DNA of 45,418 nt from Phycisphaerales bacterium (GTDB lineage: Bacteria > Planctomycetota > Phycisphaerae > UBA1845). This document shows, piece after piece, positions 23,849 through 31,359 of this stretch. The notes under the pieces are model-generated. The model was not told where the DNA came from. It was given only the letters and a program-made list of their open reading frames with translations, and ran no database searches. The position numbers were made by a program, and so were the translations under genes. The DNA is taken from contig QZJT01000012.1 in the NCBI GenBank assembly GCA_003597935.1, positions 1 through 45,418 on the forward strand. The letters are read 5' to 3'. Positions within the stretch are counted from its first letter, which is position 1; each line of letters begins with the position of its first letter.

Positions 23849-24274
23849 ATGTTCGATCACAAGACTTCATGGCACGTCGCCCTGGCGTGCCTCGCCGCCA
23901 CGGCCGCGGCGATTGGATACGGCCCGTCCGCCAGGGCCGCGGCGGATACCTGCCTGAACAGCGCGTGTACGTCGCTGGACGTGCCGCCGGATGAGGATGA
24001 CGACGCCGACCGGACGGACAGCAACCGGTGGTTGATACCGATCGACCCCGACCGGCCGATCGCCTCCAAGGAGTGCGTGTACAAGGTCACCGGCATCATC
24101 AAGAAGAAGAACTGCGACGAGTGCCCGAAAGTGGGAGACCTGGTGGCGTTCATCAAACCCCGCACGTGCAGCCGCGACAGCGATTGCCCGAACGAAACGA
24201 AGGGCTGGCTGAAAGGCTGCCACGGGCTGTTCAAGAAGTGCAAGGTCTCGCTGGAGTTCTATGACTGCATGTAG
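23849..24274 (+). CDS. Small secreted Cys-rich protein, unknown function
   Basis: A 141-residue protein with a clear Sec signal peptide (MFDHKTSWHVALACLAATAA... cleaved near ARAAA). The mature part has ten Cys in ~110 residues: CLNSAC, KEC, NCDEC, TCSRDSDC, GC, KC and a final DC. This suggests five disulphides or metal sites. The middle is acidic (PDEDDDADRTD). I recognise no family. ATG 23849 has AAGGAG 7 nt upstream. It is convergent with the secreted metalloprotease; both end in Lys/Cys-rich segments (FKKCKVSLEF here, FTGKCKRGGKVKGKL there), which may point to a shared secretion or anchoring context. Confidence 0.75.
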   Translation: MFDHKTSWHVALACLAATAAAIGYGPSARAAADTCLNSACTSLDVPPDEDDDADRTDSNRWLIPIDPDRPIASKECVYKVTGIIKKKNCDECPKVGDLVAFIKPRTCSRDSDCPNETKGWLKGCHGLFKKCKVSLEFYDCM

Positions 24275-24338
24275 GACGGCAGGACTTGCCGAACTCGTAA
24301 CTGGGAGCGCACCTAACGATGGGCGCTGGCAACATCAG

Positions 24339-24374
24339 ACACGCCCGCCCGGCAATCAAGCCGGACGGGCGTGT
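24339..24374. terminator. Strong hairpin between convergent genes
   Basis: ACACGCCCGCCCGGC (24339-24353) pairs with GCCGGACGGGCGTGT (24360-24374), 14 of 15 positions, around a 6-nt AATCAA loop. It lies midway between two convergent stop codons. There is no clear U tract on either side, so it may end transcription in a Rho-assisted way or protect both 3' ends. Confidence 0.65.
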
Positions 24375-24458
24375 CGTGTCGTGCGGCAGCGCGGTCCTCG
24401 CGAACCGTGCTGCCGGCTGCGCCAACAGCTCTTCCCGCCGCAGCCGCGCTGGAACGCA

Positions 24459-27308
24459 CTACGGGCAATTCGCCGGGATCGGCGGCACGCAATCCGGCGG
24501 ATCGATCAGCCGGATCTCGATGAAGCCCTGCCAACAGCACTCGCTGAACTTCGCCGTCTTGCCCCTGATCGTCGCCTTCACCGGTGACCCGTCGATCGAC
24601 ACCGTGATCGACTGACCCTGGTGGCTCGAGTTGGTCAGAACCAGTTTACCCTTGACCTTGCCGCCGCGCTTGCACTTTCCTGTGAACTTCTTGATCTCCT
24701 CGCAGCGGATCGGCTCACCCTCGCAGATGAACTGCTCGACGGCGAACTTGTCCACCGCCGCCTCGACCACGGATCCCTCGCCCAGGTCGGAGGCGGTGAA
24801 CCGCACCCGCACCTGATCGGTGGGCGTCACGAACTCCCCCACCCGGAAACTGTGCGTGAACCACCCGCCGCCGGCCTCTTGGCCGCCGGGGCCGACGATC
24901 TCCGCGGTGGTCCACGAGTTGCCGTCGTTGTTCGACACCGCCACCGTGAAGATGTCCTGGTTGGGGGCGTTGCCGAAGTTGTTGGAGTACCAGCGGGCGT
25001 AGCTGATGACCGCGTCGCCGCTGGACAGGTCGAGACGCGGCGAGATCAGGTGCGTCGTGCCGTCGTCCACGTCGGAGTTGCCCGGCCGGTTGGCGGTCAG
25101 GTAGCACTGGCCGGAGCCGTCGTAGTCGGTGGGCGGATCGCCGCGCACGCCGCCGCCGATCGGCACGCCGCGCTCCCAGGCGCCATCTGTGATGTTCTCG
25201 TTGGCCACGGACCAGCCCTTGTCAGTCTCAAAGTTGTCGGCGAACACTTCGAACAGTCCCGCAGCCGCTTCGAACGCCGTGTCGGGAGCATCGGCCGGAT
25301 CGGTCACCAGGTCGCCCTGGTCGGTTTCGGCGCTGAGGTAATACGCGACCGTCTTGCCGCACTCGACCGGCGGGATCGTGGCCTCGTAGAGCCGTCCGCC
25401 GAGGTTGGCCAGGGCCGCCGACTCGAACGGGTCGCCGTCGATGGCGTAGTGAATCCGCGGCGTGTCTGGATCCAGCACCGCCGCCAGGTCTTCGATGCGC
25501 ACGTCGAACGTCGTCGGAGTATCCGGCGTAAGGCTGTTCGGCCGGCCGTCGGGATAGCTGAAGCCCAGCAGCGACACCCGAGGTGCATCCATGTTGTGGG
25601 CGCCGAAGCCCTTGGCGATCTCTCGATAGTGCGGCGTGCCGTTCTCGAGGTTGCCGTCGTCGTCGTCCAGCACCAGGTAGTCGATGGTGATCTGCGGCGT
25701 AATGCTGTTGCCGCGGTGAACCAGCACGGCGTTGACCGCCAGGTTCGATAGGATTTCCAGGTAGTCGTCCGGCTCGGTGATGATGAGTTCCTCGCGCGTG
25801 CCCCACACGCAGGCCGACAGCAGCACGCCGCAGGCGTGTACCTCGCCGCTGCACGGATACTGAATGTCGCTGCGGGCGTCACGGATGCCGTTGTTGCACT
25901 GACCCACCCTGAAGCCAATACCCAGCCGCGGATCGTCCGCCATCAGCATGGCCAGCACGTCGCCCATTCCCTCGCCGTACTGTCCTTGGCCGCTGCCGCC
26001 GGTGGCGACCAGGTGATGACCATATTCATGGTAGACCACGCTGGAAAAGCCGGTGTTGTTGCAGTTGCCGCCCGAGGCGAAGAAGTTGATCGAGCCGCCG
26101 TTGTAAAAGGCATTGCACGTCTGGTTGAGATTCACGTTGATGGTGTAGTTCGTCTGGCTGGCGATGGTGGGGTAGTCGGGGTTCTGAACCAGGATGAAAT
26201 CGCGCACCAGGTTGGCGTGCAGATACGTATTCGTCAGCGCGCGGACGAACTCGCTGTTATTGGCGGCGTTGTGTAAAAAGTCGGCTGGGCCGGGCGGCGT
26301 GACCACGAGCACGAGGGCGTCATTGCCGCCCTGCTGCGGGACGGTGCGGAAGTACCGCCCGGCCACCTCGCTGTGGACCGTCACCGGGCTGTTGCCGCCG
26401 TGGGGGATAATGAAGTCGCCGTTGACATCGGCGATGGCGACGTTGCCGCCGTCGATGCTGACGCGGGCGTAGGGCAGGCCGGCGGCGGCTTCCTCGGCGC
26501 ACTCGTCGGCGCCGAAGCCCTGAGTGGCGTTGCCGCTGACGTTGCCGGTCACGTCGGTGTAGTAGATCAGGCTCTCCTCATACAACACCTGACCGTTGAG
26601 TGCGTCCACCAGGAAGAGCCAGCGGTTCTCGGTGGGATCCTGACCGTCGTCGCCGATGACCTGCCAGGCCAGCCGCGGTGTGACCTGCACGTCGTCGATG
26701 CCGGCCCAGATGACCGTTTCGGGCTGTGAGAAGTTCACCAGCGCCGGATGGAGCGATGTGATCTGTGTCGCGGCCGGGGCAAACGCCTCTTTGCCGTCGT
26801 CGACTGGAATCGCAAAGTCGCCCAGGTCGCGCAGGCTCGATGCCGCCAGCACCAGCGGGAAGCCGTTCACGTTGCGTGAGAGGATGCGAAGGTCCGCGCG
26901 GAAGACGGGGACGCCGTCCTTGAACTGCGAATAATAGACGAGCGTGAACTTGTAGGTCTCGCTGTCGGCGTCATACATGACGTCCTGGGTCGCGCGGCCG
27001 GTGGGGCCGATCGGCCGCAGGTCGTCAGCGGTCACGCCGAACATCTCGGCGTGCGCCGCGACGAACGTGTCGGCCGCGTCCTGCGGCGACGTCCCGAAGC
27101 CGAAAGGCGCGCCGTACACCCGCCCGATGCGCCCAGCGCCGACGTAAAAGCTCGATCCCGGGTACAGTTGCCGGAACTCGTACGCGGTTGGGGGGAGATC
27201 TTCGCTGGCGAAGGCCGTCGGAACGCAGCAGGCGCCCAGTATTAACACGGTGGGCGCGAGCCGGCGTGCCGCGATGCGCGCGAGGCGCCGACGATTCACG
27301 TTTGCCAT
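24459..27308 (-). CDS. Secreted HExxH zinc metalloprotease with FTP-type propeptide
   Basis: A 949-residue exported protease. The signal peptide ends near TAFASE. Residues ~40-230 resemble an FTP/PepSY-like propeptide (YEFRQLYPGSSFYVG; LVYYSQFKDGVPVFRADLRI). The catalytic motif HEYGHH is at 427-432, with GEGMGDVLAML after it supplying the third ligand Glu, as in gluzincins (M4/M36-like). Downstream are beta-sandwich modules (~650-900) with NNDGNSWTTAEIVGPGGQ, and a Cys/Lys-rich end (FTGKCKRGGKVKGKLVLTN; SECCWQGF). ATG 27308 was chosen because AGGAGG lies 7 nt upstream. A promoter is proposed ~215 nt upstream. The substrate is unknown. Confidence 0.85.
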   Translation of the reverse strand: MANVNRRRLARIAARRLAPTVLILGACCVPTAFASEDLPPTAYEFRQLYPGSSFYVGAGRIGRVYGAPFGFGTSPQDAADTFVAAHAEMFGVTADDLRPIGPTGRATQDVMYDADSETYKFTLVYYSQFKDGVPVFRADLRILSRNVNGFPLVLAASSLRDLGDFAIPVDDGKEAFAPAATQITSLHPALVNFSQPETVIWAGIDDVQVTPRLAWQVIGDDGQDPTENRWLFLVDALNGQVLYEESLIYYTDVTGNVSGNATQGFGADECAEEAAAGLPYARVSIDGGNVAIADVNGDFIIPHGGNSPVTVHSEVAGRYFRTVPQQGGNDALVLVVTPPGPADFLHNAANNSEFVRALTNTYLHANLVRDFILVQNPDYPTIASQTNYTINVNLNQTCNAFYNGGSINFFASGGNCNNTGFSSVVYHEYGHHLVATGGSGQGQYGEGMGDVLAMLMADDPRLGIGFRVGQCNNGIRDARSDIQYPCSGEVHACGVLLSACVWGTREELIITEPDDYLEILSNLAVNAVLVHRGNSITPQITIDYLVLDDDDGNLENGTPHYREIAKGFGAHNMDAPRVSLLGFSYPDGRPNSLTPDTPTTFDVRIEDLAAVLDPDTPRIHYAIDGDPFESAALANLGGRLYEATIPPVECGKTVAYYLSAETDQGDLVTDPADAPDTAFEAAAGLFEVFADNFETDKGWSVANENITDGAWERGVPIGGGVRGDPPTDYDGSGQCYLTANRPGNSDVDDGTTHLISPRLDLSSGDAVISYARWYSNNFGNAPNQDIFTVAVSNNDGNSWTTAEIVGPGGQEAGGGWFTHSFRVGEFVTPTDQVRVRFTASDLGEGSVVEAAVDKFAVEQFICEGEPIRCEEIKKFTGKCKRGGKVKGKLVLTNSSHQGQSITVSIDGSPVKATIRGKTAKFSECCWQGFIEIRLIDPPDCVPPIPANCP

Positions 27309-27788
27309 TGCCATTCCTCCTGCTCGGGATGAGGGACACGTCGGACTCGGCACCAGCTCCCGGCCGATGCGGACTGCACAAGACTCCCCTCGAACGACGG
27401 CCGCAAGGGCGGGCCCGTCCGGCAAGTTCGACCACGCCTGGCGTGATGAGGATGGACTTCCGGCGTCGAGCAGCCCGGCCCAGGAGTCGCCTCGCTCTCC
27501 GCGGAAGCTCACTTCTCCAAAGCCCGATGATAACGATCGCAGACCCCTGGGTAAAGCAAAAAAGGGCGTACGCCGGCTGCGGAATCGCGACTCGCCACGC
27601 ACGTGTACCGCGTTGGTCATTCGGCTGCGGCGGCACGCTGCAGCGCGCGTGGCACAAGCGTCTTCGGTGATCGTGGCGGGCACTGCGACTGTATCATTGT
27701 GCCCGAACAGGCCTCACGAGCGGGCCGTGTGGCTTCAGCCTGCGCATGGCTCGTCCCTGGGACGTCGTTACACATCGCCCACGGTCAT
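27309..27788. other. Intergenic region between protease and uppP
   Basis: No gene is recognised in these 480 bases. On the minus strand a promoter-like pair precedes a ~215-nt leader for the protease. GGCGTACGCC at about 27564-27573 is a perfect 10-bp palindrome followed on the minus strand by CTTTTTTGCTTT, which resembles a weak terminator for uppP or an operator. I could not fit a known riboswitch. Confidence 0.5.
27527..27555 (-). promoter_or_regulatory. Candidate promoter of the metalloprotease gene
   Basis: On the minus strand TTTACC (27555-27550) and TATCAT (27532-27527, 5 of 6 matches to TATAAT) are separated by 17 bp. This is a canonical sigma-70 layout in otherwise very GC-rich DNA. 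Confidence 0.4.
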
Positions 27789-28616
27789 TCAGCCGAAGAA
27801 AAGCACCGCCGCCGCCAGCGCCCAGCAGTACCAGGCGAAATAGTGCAGACGGGCGCGGCGGACGACGGCCAGCAGCAGCTTCAGCGCCACGTATCCCAGC
27901 GCGACCGAGATGAGCGTGCCGGCGGCGATGGCGGTCCAGGAAATCGTGGCCAACTCGGACGGCGCGAGTTGGGATGCGTCGCGAATCTTCAGCACGGCCG
28001 CGCCCGCAATGGCCGGAGCGGCGATCAGAAAGCTGAACTGGGCCGCCCAGCGCCGTTTGAGTCCCACAAACGTCGCTACGCAGATGGTCGAGCCGCTGCG
28101 CGAGATGCCGGGCAGAATCGCCAGCCCCTGGGCGAGGCCGACCGCCAGACCGCCCCACATCGTGAATCGCCGCCACCCGCGCCTCCCACGCGGCGCGACG
28201 GCCGTGGTGATCAAAAGCAATCCCGTCACCACCAGGCATGCCGCCACAACCCGCGGCCGGGCGAACATCCTCTCGAACTGGTGCTGGAACGGCAGACCGA
28301 TGGCAGCGGTCCCGGCGCTCGCGAGGATCGCAATGAACGCGAGCTGCACGGCGAACGGCCGGCCGACTCGCTCGCCCCGCAGCTCGGATACCAGCGTCTT
28401 CACGAACTCGCGGATCGGCCGCAAGAACACCAGAATCACCGCGACCAGCGTGCCCAGGTGTACGCACACGTCGAACAGCAGCATCTCGGGGGAATCGGGA
28501 TCGAGCTTCAACCAGTGCTGCATCAGCGCCAGGTGCCCGCTGCTGCTGACCGGCAGGAATTCCGTCAGCGCTTGCAGGATGCCCAGAATGACTGCCTTGG
28601 GAAGGTCGAGTGGCAT
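27789..28616 (-). CDS. uppP: Undecaprenyl-diphosphate phosphatase
   Basis: A 275-residue membrane enzyme of the BacA/UppP family that recycles the lipid carrier for cell-wall and polysaccharide synthesis. EFLPVSSSGHLALMQ and LPGISRSGSTICVATF are the two catalytic motifs, in re-entrant loops. About eight hydrophobic segments cover the rest. ATG 28616 is preferred over an upstream TTG at 28625. The first motif starts at residue ~19, as usual. It lies downstream of pheS on the same strand with a 230-nt gap containing its own promoter-like sequence, so it may be transcribed separately. Confidence 0.93.
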   Translation of the reverse strand: MPLDLPKAVILGILQALTEFLPVSSSGHLALMQHWLKLDPDSPEMLLFDVCVHLGTLVAVILVFLRPIREFVKTLVSELRGERVGRPFAVQLAFIAILASAGTAAIGLPFQHQFERMFARPRVVAACLVVTGLLLITTAVAPRGRRGWRRFTMWGGLAVGLAQGLAILPGISRSGSTICVATFVGLKRRWAAQFSFLIAAPAIAGAAVLKIRDASQLAPSELATISWTAIAAGTLISVALGYVALKLLLAVVRRARLHYFAWYCWALAAAVLFFG

Positions 28617-28625
28617 GGGCCGCAA

Positions 28626-28654
28626 AGAAGAGAGTGAGAGAATCAGAGAGTCAA
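28626..28654 (-). promoter_or_regulatory. Weak leaderless-type promoter of uppP
   Basis: On the minus strand TTGACT (28654-28649), a 17-bp spacer and TCTTCT (28631-28626) are followed 9 nt later by the ATG. The -35 is good (5 of 6), the -10 poor (3 of 6). The geometry matches the better cases at pheS and scpB, and no Shine-Dalgarno is visible. Confidence 0.3.
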
Positions 28655-28846
28655 GGAGTCAGGCAAGACTGCGGGCTTCACAGATGGTTCGCGTGATCCG
28701 GAATGTCATCGTGTCGGTGGTCGTGTCGGGGTGGCCCGCCGCTGCGCCGCGGGTTCAGATCCGCCGCGGAGCGACGGGCTACCCACGTTGGCTCACACCG
28801 GGATGCTACGTTACTCTCCGGGTACTACCTTCACTCGCTTCCTCCC

Positions 28847-29920
28847 TTACTCCCTCCCACCGAGCACCACACCGCTTAGCCGCGCTGCGCCGACGATCGG
28901 CCGGATGTCTCCCGAGTTGAGCACGCGGATGTCCTTGATGCCGTACTTCATCATCGCCAGACGCGTCAGACCCAGGCCGAAGGCGAAGCCGCTCCATTCG
29001 TCCGCGTCGATGCCGCCGGCCCGCAGGACGTTGGGGTGGACCATGCCGGCGGGCAGGATTTCGAGCCAGCCGCTGTGTTTGCAGGTGGGGCAGCCCTGGC
29101 CGCCGCAGATCTGGCAGTTCATGTCGATCTCGATGCCCGGCTCGACGAAGGGGAAATAGCCCGGCCGGGTCCGCACCTTCACCTCGCGGTGCATCACCTC
29201 GCTGAGCAGCGTCTGGGCCAGGGCGATCAGGTGGGCCAGGCTGATGTCGCGGTCGATCAGCAGCCCTTCCACCTGGTGGAACGTGGTCGCATGGGACGCG
29301 TCGACGGTCTCGTTGCGGAAGCAGCGGCCGGGCGCGATGATCCGCAGCGGCGGGCCGAACTTCTCCATCGAGCGGACCTGCACCGGCGAGGTCTGCGTCC
29401 GCAGGCACATCCCGCTGGCCAGCCAGAAGGTGTCCTGCACGTCGCGGGCGGGGTGATCGGCCGGGATGTTGAGGGCCTCGAAGTTGTAATACTCGGTCTC
29501 CATCTCCGGGCCGGCCTCGACGGTGAAACCCAGCCGCTGAAAGATGCGTTCGACCTCCCACTGCACGGCCGTGACCGGGTGGACCGACCCCAGCTTGCCG
29601 CGCCGCCCGGGCACGGTCGGGTCGAAGGTGTCGCCAGCCGCTGCGTCCGCGGCCCCTGCGGCGGCTTCCAGTTCGGCCTTGCGGGCGTTGATCAGTTCCT
29701 GAACCCGCCCCTTGGCGGCATTGACGATCTGCCCCACCTGACCGCGCTGCTCGGCCGGGTACTCGCGGATGTTGGCCAGCAGAGACCCCAGCGTGCCCTT
29801 CTTGCCCAGCACGCCGCTCTCGACCGCCCGCAGCACATCGACCGATCCGGCCGCGGCGGCCGCGGCGGCGGTCTTCGCCTCGATCTCGGCGATGGTCCTG
29901 TTGAGCGTCTCGACGTCCAT
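28847..29920 (-). CDS. pheS: Phenylalanine--tRNA ligase alpha subunit
   Basis: The class II synthetase catalytic subunit (357 residues) charges tRNA-Phe with PheT. An N-terminal coiled coil (~1-95) is followed by GPEMETEYYNFEALNIPADH, CFRNETVDASHATTFHQVEG and GFAFGLGLTRLAMMKYGI, the class II motifs. A CQICGGQGCPTCKHSGW segment has a four-Cys zinc-knuckle pattern. pheT is not next to it. A promoter with a -10 box ending 9 nt before ATG suggests a leaderless mRNA. Confidence 0.95.
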   Translation of the reverse strand: MDVETLNRTIAEIEAKTAAAAAAAGSVDVLRAVESGVLGKKGTLGSLLANIREYPAEQRGQVGQIVNAAKGRVQELINARKAELEAAAGAADAAAGDTFDPTVPGRRGKLGSVHPVTAVQWEVERIFQRLGFTVEAGPEMETEYYNFEALNIPADHPARDVQDTFWLASGMCLRTQTSPVQVRSMEKFGPPLRIIAPGRCFRNETVDASHATTFHQVEGLLIDRDISLAHLIALAQTLLSEVMHREVKVRTRPGYFPFVEPGIEIDMNCQICGGQGCPTCKHSGWLEILPAGMVHPNVLRAGGIDADEWSGFAFGLGLTRLAMMKYGIKDIRVLNSGDIRPIVGAARLSGVVLGGRE

Positions 29921-29929
29921 GTCGGGGGG

Positions 29930-29958
29930 AGGATAGGGCGAGCGGGGCGCAGACTCAA
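29930..29958 (-). promoter_or_regulatory. Leaderless-type promoter of pheS
   Basis: On the minus strand TTGAGT (29958-29953), 17 bp, and TATCCT (29935-29930), then 9 nt (CCCCCCGAC) to the ATG at 29920. There is no Shine-Dalgarno. Transcription would be expected to begin within a base or two of the start codon. Confidence 0.5.
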
Positions 29959-30020
29959 GCGGGTATTCAGGCTGTCTGGGGTAGCGCGAAACGTCCGCGG
30001 TCAGACGGTGCCAGCGAGCC

Positions 30021-30036
30021 GCGGGCTTCAGCCCGC
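30021..30036 (-). repeat. REP hairpin GCGGGCT-TC-AGCCCGC
   Basis: A perfect 7-bp stem with TC turn, preceded by GCGAGCC, upstream of pheS. A CAGGCTGGAGCCAGG repeat relative lies near 30091-30105. Confidence 0.85.
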
Positions 30037-30133
30037 GCGGAGTCTCCAGGCGGGCGCCCGTTCAAATCGGGAGTATCTTCTCCCTCGCCGCCAGGCTGGA
30101 GCCAGGCGGTCCCACGATGCGCCGCCGATCGGG

Positions 30134-30397
30134 TCACGCGTTCAGCGGACCCTCTTCGTCGGGCGAGCCTTCCAGATTCGCGACGAGCGCGGCGATCTCT
30201 TCGTTCATCTGCGCCCGCAGCTTCCGCCGCGCCGCCTTGTCCGCCGCCGCCTCCATCAGCGGCGCGTACTTTGCTCGCACCTCCTTGCGAATCCGCCGCG
30301 CCTCGTCGCGCCGCAAGCCGGGCAGGAAGCTGGGTTCGACGATCTCGGCGGATCGAGCCGCCTTCGAGCGGCCTTGCCATGCTTGGATCATCATCAT
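30134..30397 (-). CDS. Small charged helical protein, unknown function
   Basis: An 87-residue protein beginning MMMIQAWQGRSK. AAGAGG precedes three consecutive ATGs (30397, 30394, 30391); the last has the best spacing. The sequence is Arg/Ala/Glu-rich and predicted helical (RRDEARRIRKEVRAKYAPLM; KLRAQMNEEIAALVANL), with no signal peptide or Cys. I know no family. Good ribosome spacing and non-repetitive composition favour a real gene. Confidence 0.5.
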   Translation of the reverse strand: MMMIQAWQGRSKAARSAEIVEPSFLPGLRRDEARRIRKEVRAKYAPLMEAAADKAARRKLRAQMNEEIAALVANLEGSPDEEGPLNA

Positions 30398-30813
30398 TCC
30401 TCTTCGACGCATCGCCGTCATTCTATCCCGATTCCTCGGGCCTCGCCAAAAGCGCCGCGCATTCGGCCCCTCGGTCCGGCCTGCCCCATGACGCACACGG
30501 ACGCACCGACATCGCCGCCATATCTGTCTTGGTTTTCACGCCGGCCGTTCAAGGCCTGAGCGAGGTTGCGCACGTCCATGATCTCAGGCTGATTCTCAGA
30601 GCCCCCCCATCCGTCGCAGCCACAATCGTGCGGTGGGCGCATTCTTGGGACTGCACGATGCACGCCTGATGCCGCCATGCTGGTACCGCAATTGTCGCTT
30701 GTCAATCCGGTCGCCGTGCCGTCCCCGCGCTTGCCCGGTGCGCTCATCCCCTTAGCATGTCCGCATTGACGAACCGCCGTCCAACACCCATGCACTTCAG
30801 GAGACCCTGACTG
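30398..30813. other. Divergent intergenic region without recognised genes
   Basis: It lies between the small helical protein (minus) and the TlpA-like gene (plus), and should hold both promoters. I could not pick a convincing -35/-10 pair. No REP hairpin of the main families is present. Confidence 0.4.
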
Positions 30814-31359
30814 ATGGATCCCAACTCGACGTCCGTCCCCGTCCGAACCGGGCGCCGCCCGATTCGCAAGTCCGCTGCACGGGCCGCCGTAGCTGCGCTG
30901 GCGGTGTTCGTGTTCACGTTGCCGCTCGGCTGCGCCGTCGGGCGCGGGGACCGCGCTCCCGACTGGCAGCTTCGCGACACGCGCGGCAAACAGGTCGCGC
31001 TGCACGACTATACCGGGAAGGTCGTCCTGCTCGATTTCTGGGCGACGTGGTGCCCGCCGTGCGTGGCGGCCAGCCCCTCGGTGCAGCGGCTGCACGACCG
31101 GTTCGCCGGCCGCGGCTTCAGCGTGCTGGCCATCCATTTCGACGACAGCGGCGACCCGGCCGGCTACGCCCGTAAGCACGGGTATACGTTCCCGATCCTG
31201 GAATCCGGACGCGAGGTCGCCCGCCAGTACGGCGTGGACCGGATTCCGACGCTGGTCCTGGTCGATCGCGACGGCGTCGTGGCCCATCGGCAGACCGGCT
31301 TCTCGCCGGACGAGGAAGAGGAGTTGGCCGCGATCATCGAGCGCACGCTGGGCGGGTAA
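30814..31359 (+). CDS. TlpA-like thioredoxin-fold lipoprotein
   Basis: A 181-residue protein. A lipobox (FTLPLGC, Cys40) after an Arg-rich n-region and hydrophobic core predicts a lipid-anchored envelope protein. The redox domain follows: VVLLDFWATWCPPC with Cys80 and Cys83, and the cis-Pro in RIPTLVLVDRDG. It probably reduces or exchanges disulphides in envelope proteins or cytochrome apoproteins; the partner is unknown. AGGAG lies 10 nt before the ATG. Its stop directly abuts the mutS stop (31359/31360) in convergent orientation. Confidence 0.88.
   Translation: MDPNSTSVPVRTGRRPIRKSAARAAVAALAVFVFTLPLGCAVGRGDRAPDWQLRDTRGKQVALHDYTGKVVLLDFWATWCPPCVAASPSVQRLHDRFAGRGFSVLAIHFDDSGDPAGYARKHGYTFPILESGREVARQYGVDRIPTLVLVDRDGVVAHRQTGFSPDEEEELAAIIERTLGG

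Noticed and set aside
24339-24374. Intrinsic terminator with U tract
   Set aside because: The stem is strong but neither side has a run of T, so it is listed as a terminator-like hairpin without claiming the intrinsic mechanism.
27541-27600. Cyclic-di-GMP or other riboswitch upstream of the protease
   Set aside because: A few purine-rich words recall such aptamers, but I could not fit the conserved pairing or core.
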